Assembly: GCF_030867145.1 (NCBI RefSeq)
Contig: NC_134417.1
Span: forward strand, 10,641,577 to 10,705,576
From: Opisthocomus hoazin
Lineage: Eukaryota; Chordata; Aves; Opisthocomiformes; Opisthocomidae
Direction of reading: 5' to 3'
DNA length: 64,000 bases
The translations under genes and the position numbers were made by a program. This document shows positions 60,558-64,000 of the stretch, piece after piece. The notes below the pieces were generated by a model. That model ran no database searches. It was not told the DNA's origin and saw nothing but the letters and a program-made list of their open reading frames with translations. Position 1 is the stretch's first letter. Every line of letters starts with the position of its first letter.

Positions 60558-63500
60558 CTGAAAAAAAAAAAATTGGTAGTGAAGAAATGAGCACACCAGA
60601 AATTTTATAAAGGTGCTCTTCACAGGTAGTAAAAAGTAATTTGTAAGTTTACTTTTTAACTAACCCTACTTAAGCTACTGTTTCTCTCACTAAAGCTGGC
60701 GGTGATGACAGCTACAGCTTGTAAATGAACGACTTGGATCAAGGTGCAGCGGTGGTGGCAAACTCCAGGCTCTGTGCTGGCTGTCAAAGGTTGTTTTAAT
60801 AGCGCACTTAGAACTGAGCGGATGTAGCGGAAGAATAAAGTTCCATTACAGTCTCATTTCTGAATAAATGAGTGGGCAAACCGTGAGATTAAAGCTGATT
60901 CTTGGCATGCTCAAAGAGGCTTTTTTCTGTTGACTTGCAGCCTGAGAGCCAAGCGGAACAACAGAAGTGCAGGCCTTTTTGCAGACAGTAAAAGCCACCA
61001 GCCAGCTCACAACCCATCACGAGCTCGGTTTCTTCAGAATGCTTTAATACTCCTCAGATTTCCTGCAGTCATTTGAGGGGCAAAGAAAGAGGCAGAAACT
61101 GTCTGCTCGTAGTACCTGCTCAGACTTAGGAAAGAGCAATCTCGACTTTTGCTTTTGAAAGAGATAATCAAAAGGAAAAGAATGAGACTTGTTTCTTCAC
61201 TGTGGTTGGCAGCAAACAGAAATCTAAAGAGATTTGGTTTTTTAAAGCTTATTTTACTTGTTTTGTGTTTGAAAGTCAATTCCACTGTTCCTGGAAAACA
61301 AGGGAAACAGAGAAGGAAAGCAAAGCAGTGACTGACGTTTATTCAACCTGTAACAAGCTATTTCTTTTAAATTGTTGAATTCCATTTTATAGCAGGCACT
61401 TTTTCAAAAGTGCTTCTGCTTGCACTGTGAGATTGTTTTTATTAAAACTTAGCATAAATAGTATGTTAAGGCAGTATTTCTGAGATCTCAGAGGAAGGTT
61501 ACAAAAATCAGCCCTAACCTTGAAACTGGATTTTAAATTATTGTCTCTGAATATCATCTTTCTCTTACAAATAATCGTTTATAAAATATAACCTGTATTA
61601 TCCTTAACTCTAGATTGGCTTTGAAATATTTTGATATCAGTTATCTTTTCAAAATAAAATTATATTAAACCCTGGACTGATCATTAACATCAGCATAAAT
61701 CTTGCATCACTTCCAAATGCACTGAGCAAGTGAGCGGCCAGCGCACTTCCAAATAACTCCGAAGGCAACAAATTACCTGTCAAAGCTGTGGCTGTGGTGT
61801 GTTTGCTGTGGGTTCGTGTGCAGTTTCCTCCTAGGATGACTTCCTGTCCTGTAGAAGAGAAGTCAGAAACCACCTTTTAGAATTGGAGGTAGTAAGAAAT
61901 TTCTGTGTCTTTTTGTTTCCTAAAGGTTCTTTCTCAACTTGATAAAATGTTAACAGAATTTAAATAATAATAATAATTCATCGCAGCTCTTCTTGCTTGC
62001 CAAGCTTGTCCATGAAGATTGCAGGGGAAGCTTTCTCCTCTACAGGTTTTGTCAGCAAACCAAGTTCTAATTTTATGGTAAAGCTTTAAGACCCGCTTTA
62101 GCTAATGATTAATAAATACTGACATGGCAAGAAAGTAATCACTTGATTGCATTTTTGTGTTAATGAGTACCTTTGAGAGTCTGGTGTCCGATTCGGGGAT
62201 AGGACACAGCACCCCTTTGAAAGTTTGGGCTGACACTGACTGTCCCCTATGCAGAGCACAGGAGCCTCGGGGCTCACGGGGAGGCTGCCGACTGTCCTGG
62301 CTCTGCTGGGGGTGTGGGGAGGTAGGGCGAGGACTACTACGTACTATTAGTTGGCCAGCAATTACTTCTGTATAAGGACCAATCGGTCACTTAAGGGCAA
62401 ATGGACAAACAGATAAGAAGTTTCTAAGCTAAAAAATCCAAACAGAACTGCTTCAGGCAAACGCTGTTTTGCTTTCCTTTACCCAATTTTTTTAGAGTGG
62501 ACTCCCTATTTTTTCCAAGGTCCATCTGAGGAGGGTGTTGACCCTGAAGCTGTCAGTGGGGTGTGTGTTGACACTGGGAGCAAATGCTGTGGCCCTGGCA
62601 GGAGGGGCCCCACATGCTACCCAGAGCAGCTCTGCGAGCTGGGCAGAGCCTGGTCTTGTTCTACAGGCATGGAAACTTCTCACACCGCTTCTAGTGTGCG
62701 GTGCAACCAGGCAGGCAAGTGCTCAGGGAAGCCAGGCTTGCCTCTGCCTCCATGTTTCATTTGCTTTCTTTACCAATGGCTTCGGAGAAAGGAAAATAAC
62801 CATGGGGAAGATGCTGCTGGGTAGGTCTACTGGCCTGCTGAAAGCTGGCTGCTGACTGGCATTTCTCAGGTAACCCACACAGGGCTTGGTTAATTCCTGC
62901 TTGCTCTGAATGCAAAGATATACTTTATTTGCTGCCTTGTTGGCCAGAACTGGCCTTACCAGCTTGCTGGACTGTTTCTTCGCTTGTGCTCAAACCCACG
63001 GATGTTTCAAAGGCAGCTAGTGTTGTATTTGGATACGGTTGTAGCTACAGGGAACCATGTGCTTAGCTCTGGGTTTTCATGTTTGCGTGGAATCCTTTGA
63101 CATGCTGGGAGAAAGATAAGTACTTAATGCTAAAAGCTGCAAGGAGAGGTGGATTTGTTTGGAGTTTGCTTTTTCTGCAGATCTAGAGGGCCTGTGGTTG
63201 CAGCCTTGCCCATAACCTGCCAAGCCTTAACTATCTCCTCTCCAAAGAGCGTGTGTGTACACACAGGTGGGTGTGTGCCTCTTACTGTTTTGGAGGAAAT
63301 CTCTGATCGCTGAGTTAATACCGATTTGCGGCTGAAAATGCAGGGTAACATAAGCCCTTACCTTTCTCTTGTTGTTGTTTTCGCCTCCAGTATGTCACAT
63401 CCTTCCTAACGCTCCTAAGAGCTGCCCTCTTCCTTCCCTGTTCCCCACCCCCTGAAATGCTCCCCCAACCTCAGAATCTTTCTTTTGGATATGTGAGAGA

Positions 63501-64000
63501 ATAGGATTTTTTTTTTTTTAAGTCTTATCTGTTTCCTGAAGATGGTATTCTCAACAGCTGAAAACCAAATACATTGTGTCTGCTTGGTTTTTTTTGCTCC
63601 TCAGTGCCCTCCCATATACATCACAGGCAGTGAGCTCCAACCAGTTCAGAAACAAAGAACTTTTATGGTTATTTCTACAAGTTTTTCTAGCTCCTTTCCT
63701 GCAGCTTACTACTGTTGTTATTTTTTTTTTTAATAGCAGGAAGTTTCATGTTGCTGATTCCTTTCCTTTTGCCAGACACTACATAGAGAGAAACATTTGT
63801 TAACTTTCTGTACCAAAGGCAGTTTGAGACCATGGATCTGGAAATACCAAGTTCTTCTTCTTCATTTAAACATGAGCTCTAGTTAGCTGCCAGTCCAGGA
63901 CTCGCATCTAGTTCTTTAACTAAATGCCTCAAAACAAGATTCCTGCTCATGAGGAAAAGTAACACAAACACACACACAAAAAAATGTCCTTGCTCTACAG
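60558..64000. other. Upstream region of SLC19A3
   Basis: Holds the noncoding 5' part of SLC19A3 if it falls within the window. No CpG island is present; 62200-62850 is only mildly GC-rich. Open frames of up to 106 codons at 62535-62855, including an overlapping Cys-rich one, have no recognised homology. A CA-rich stretch lies at 63963-63978. I looked for CCL20, the next gene in mammals, and saw none. Confidence 0.5.
61777..61848 (-). other. SLC19A3: Possible noncoding 5' exon of SLC19A3
   Basis: On the minus strand a 72-nt segment is bounded by a good acceptor (pyrimidine-rich, ending CTTCTCTTCTACAG) and a donor GTAATT, about 1.2 kb upstream of the first coding exon. It has no ATG in it. Position and strand suit a 5' UTR exon, but no sequence homology supports it and chance is possible. 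Confidence 0.3.

Noticed and set aside
60405-60623. 72-codon minus-strand frame over the first SLC19A3 coding exon
   Set aside because: It runs through the intron acceptor in a different frame; the frame starting at 60550 gives the conserved N-terminus.
62535-62855. Open frames of 106 and 87 codons; the 87-codon one (62561-62824) is Cys-rich and looked like a secreted peptide
   Set aside because: No signal peptide at the start, cysteine spacing fits no defensin or chemokine pattern, and two overlapping frames are open, so a mildly GC-rich chance frame is likelier.

Overview
This is vertebrate nuclear DNA, most likely from a bird. Coding sequence is sparse and split into short exons with GT-AG introns. 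A strong CpG island marks one promoter, and the recognisable interspersed repeats are CR1 LINE tails and avian-type endogenous-retrovirus LTRs. The two LTR types resemble ones I know as common in neoavian (non-galliform) birds. That lineage call is inference.

Layout: 1 to about 11930 is gene-poor flank. It holds a solo LTR at 7781-8435 with an exact 5-bp target-site duplication, several perfect hairpins or palindromes and a consensus CRE, but no exon I could recognise. About 11930-13600 is a GC-rich CpG island carrying the promoter and first coding exon of AGFG1 (ArfGAP with FG repeats 1). AGFG1 runs on the + strand from its ATG at 12975 to its stop at 49404. There are 13 constitutive coding exons plus a 72-nt in-frame cassette exon at 41668-41739, and the reading frame closes exactly across every junction, giving 564 or 588 aa. 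Intron 5 contains a nested repeat: an LTR split by a CR1 insertion, with a 92-bp tandem duplication across the LTR edge. Intron 11 contains a candidate 48-nt in-frame cassette exon.

50100-53632 is the tail-to-tail intergenic space. On the - strand, SLC19A3 (thiamine transporter ThTr2) has its complete coding sequence in five exons, from the ATG at 60550 down to the stop at 53633, giving 474 aa. A CR1 tail lies in one of its introns. 60558-64000 is its upstream region, with a possible noncoding 5' exon at 61777-61848.

The two genes are unrelated in function (clathrin/Arf trafficking adaptor versus thiamine import) and lie next to each other as a conserved vertebrate gene neighbourhood, not as an operon. 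I found no RNA genes, CRISPR arrays or bacterial-type elements. The most novel-looking items are the candidate 16-codon exon in AGFG1 intron 11, the row of frame-neutral FG-region exons with weak donors, and the nested and duplicated repeat in intron 5.
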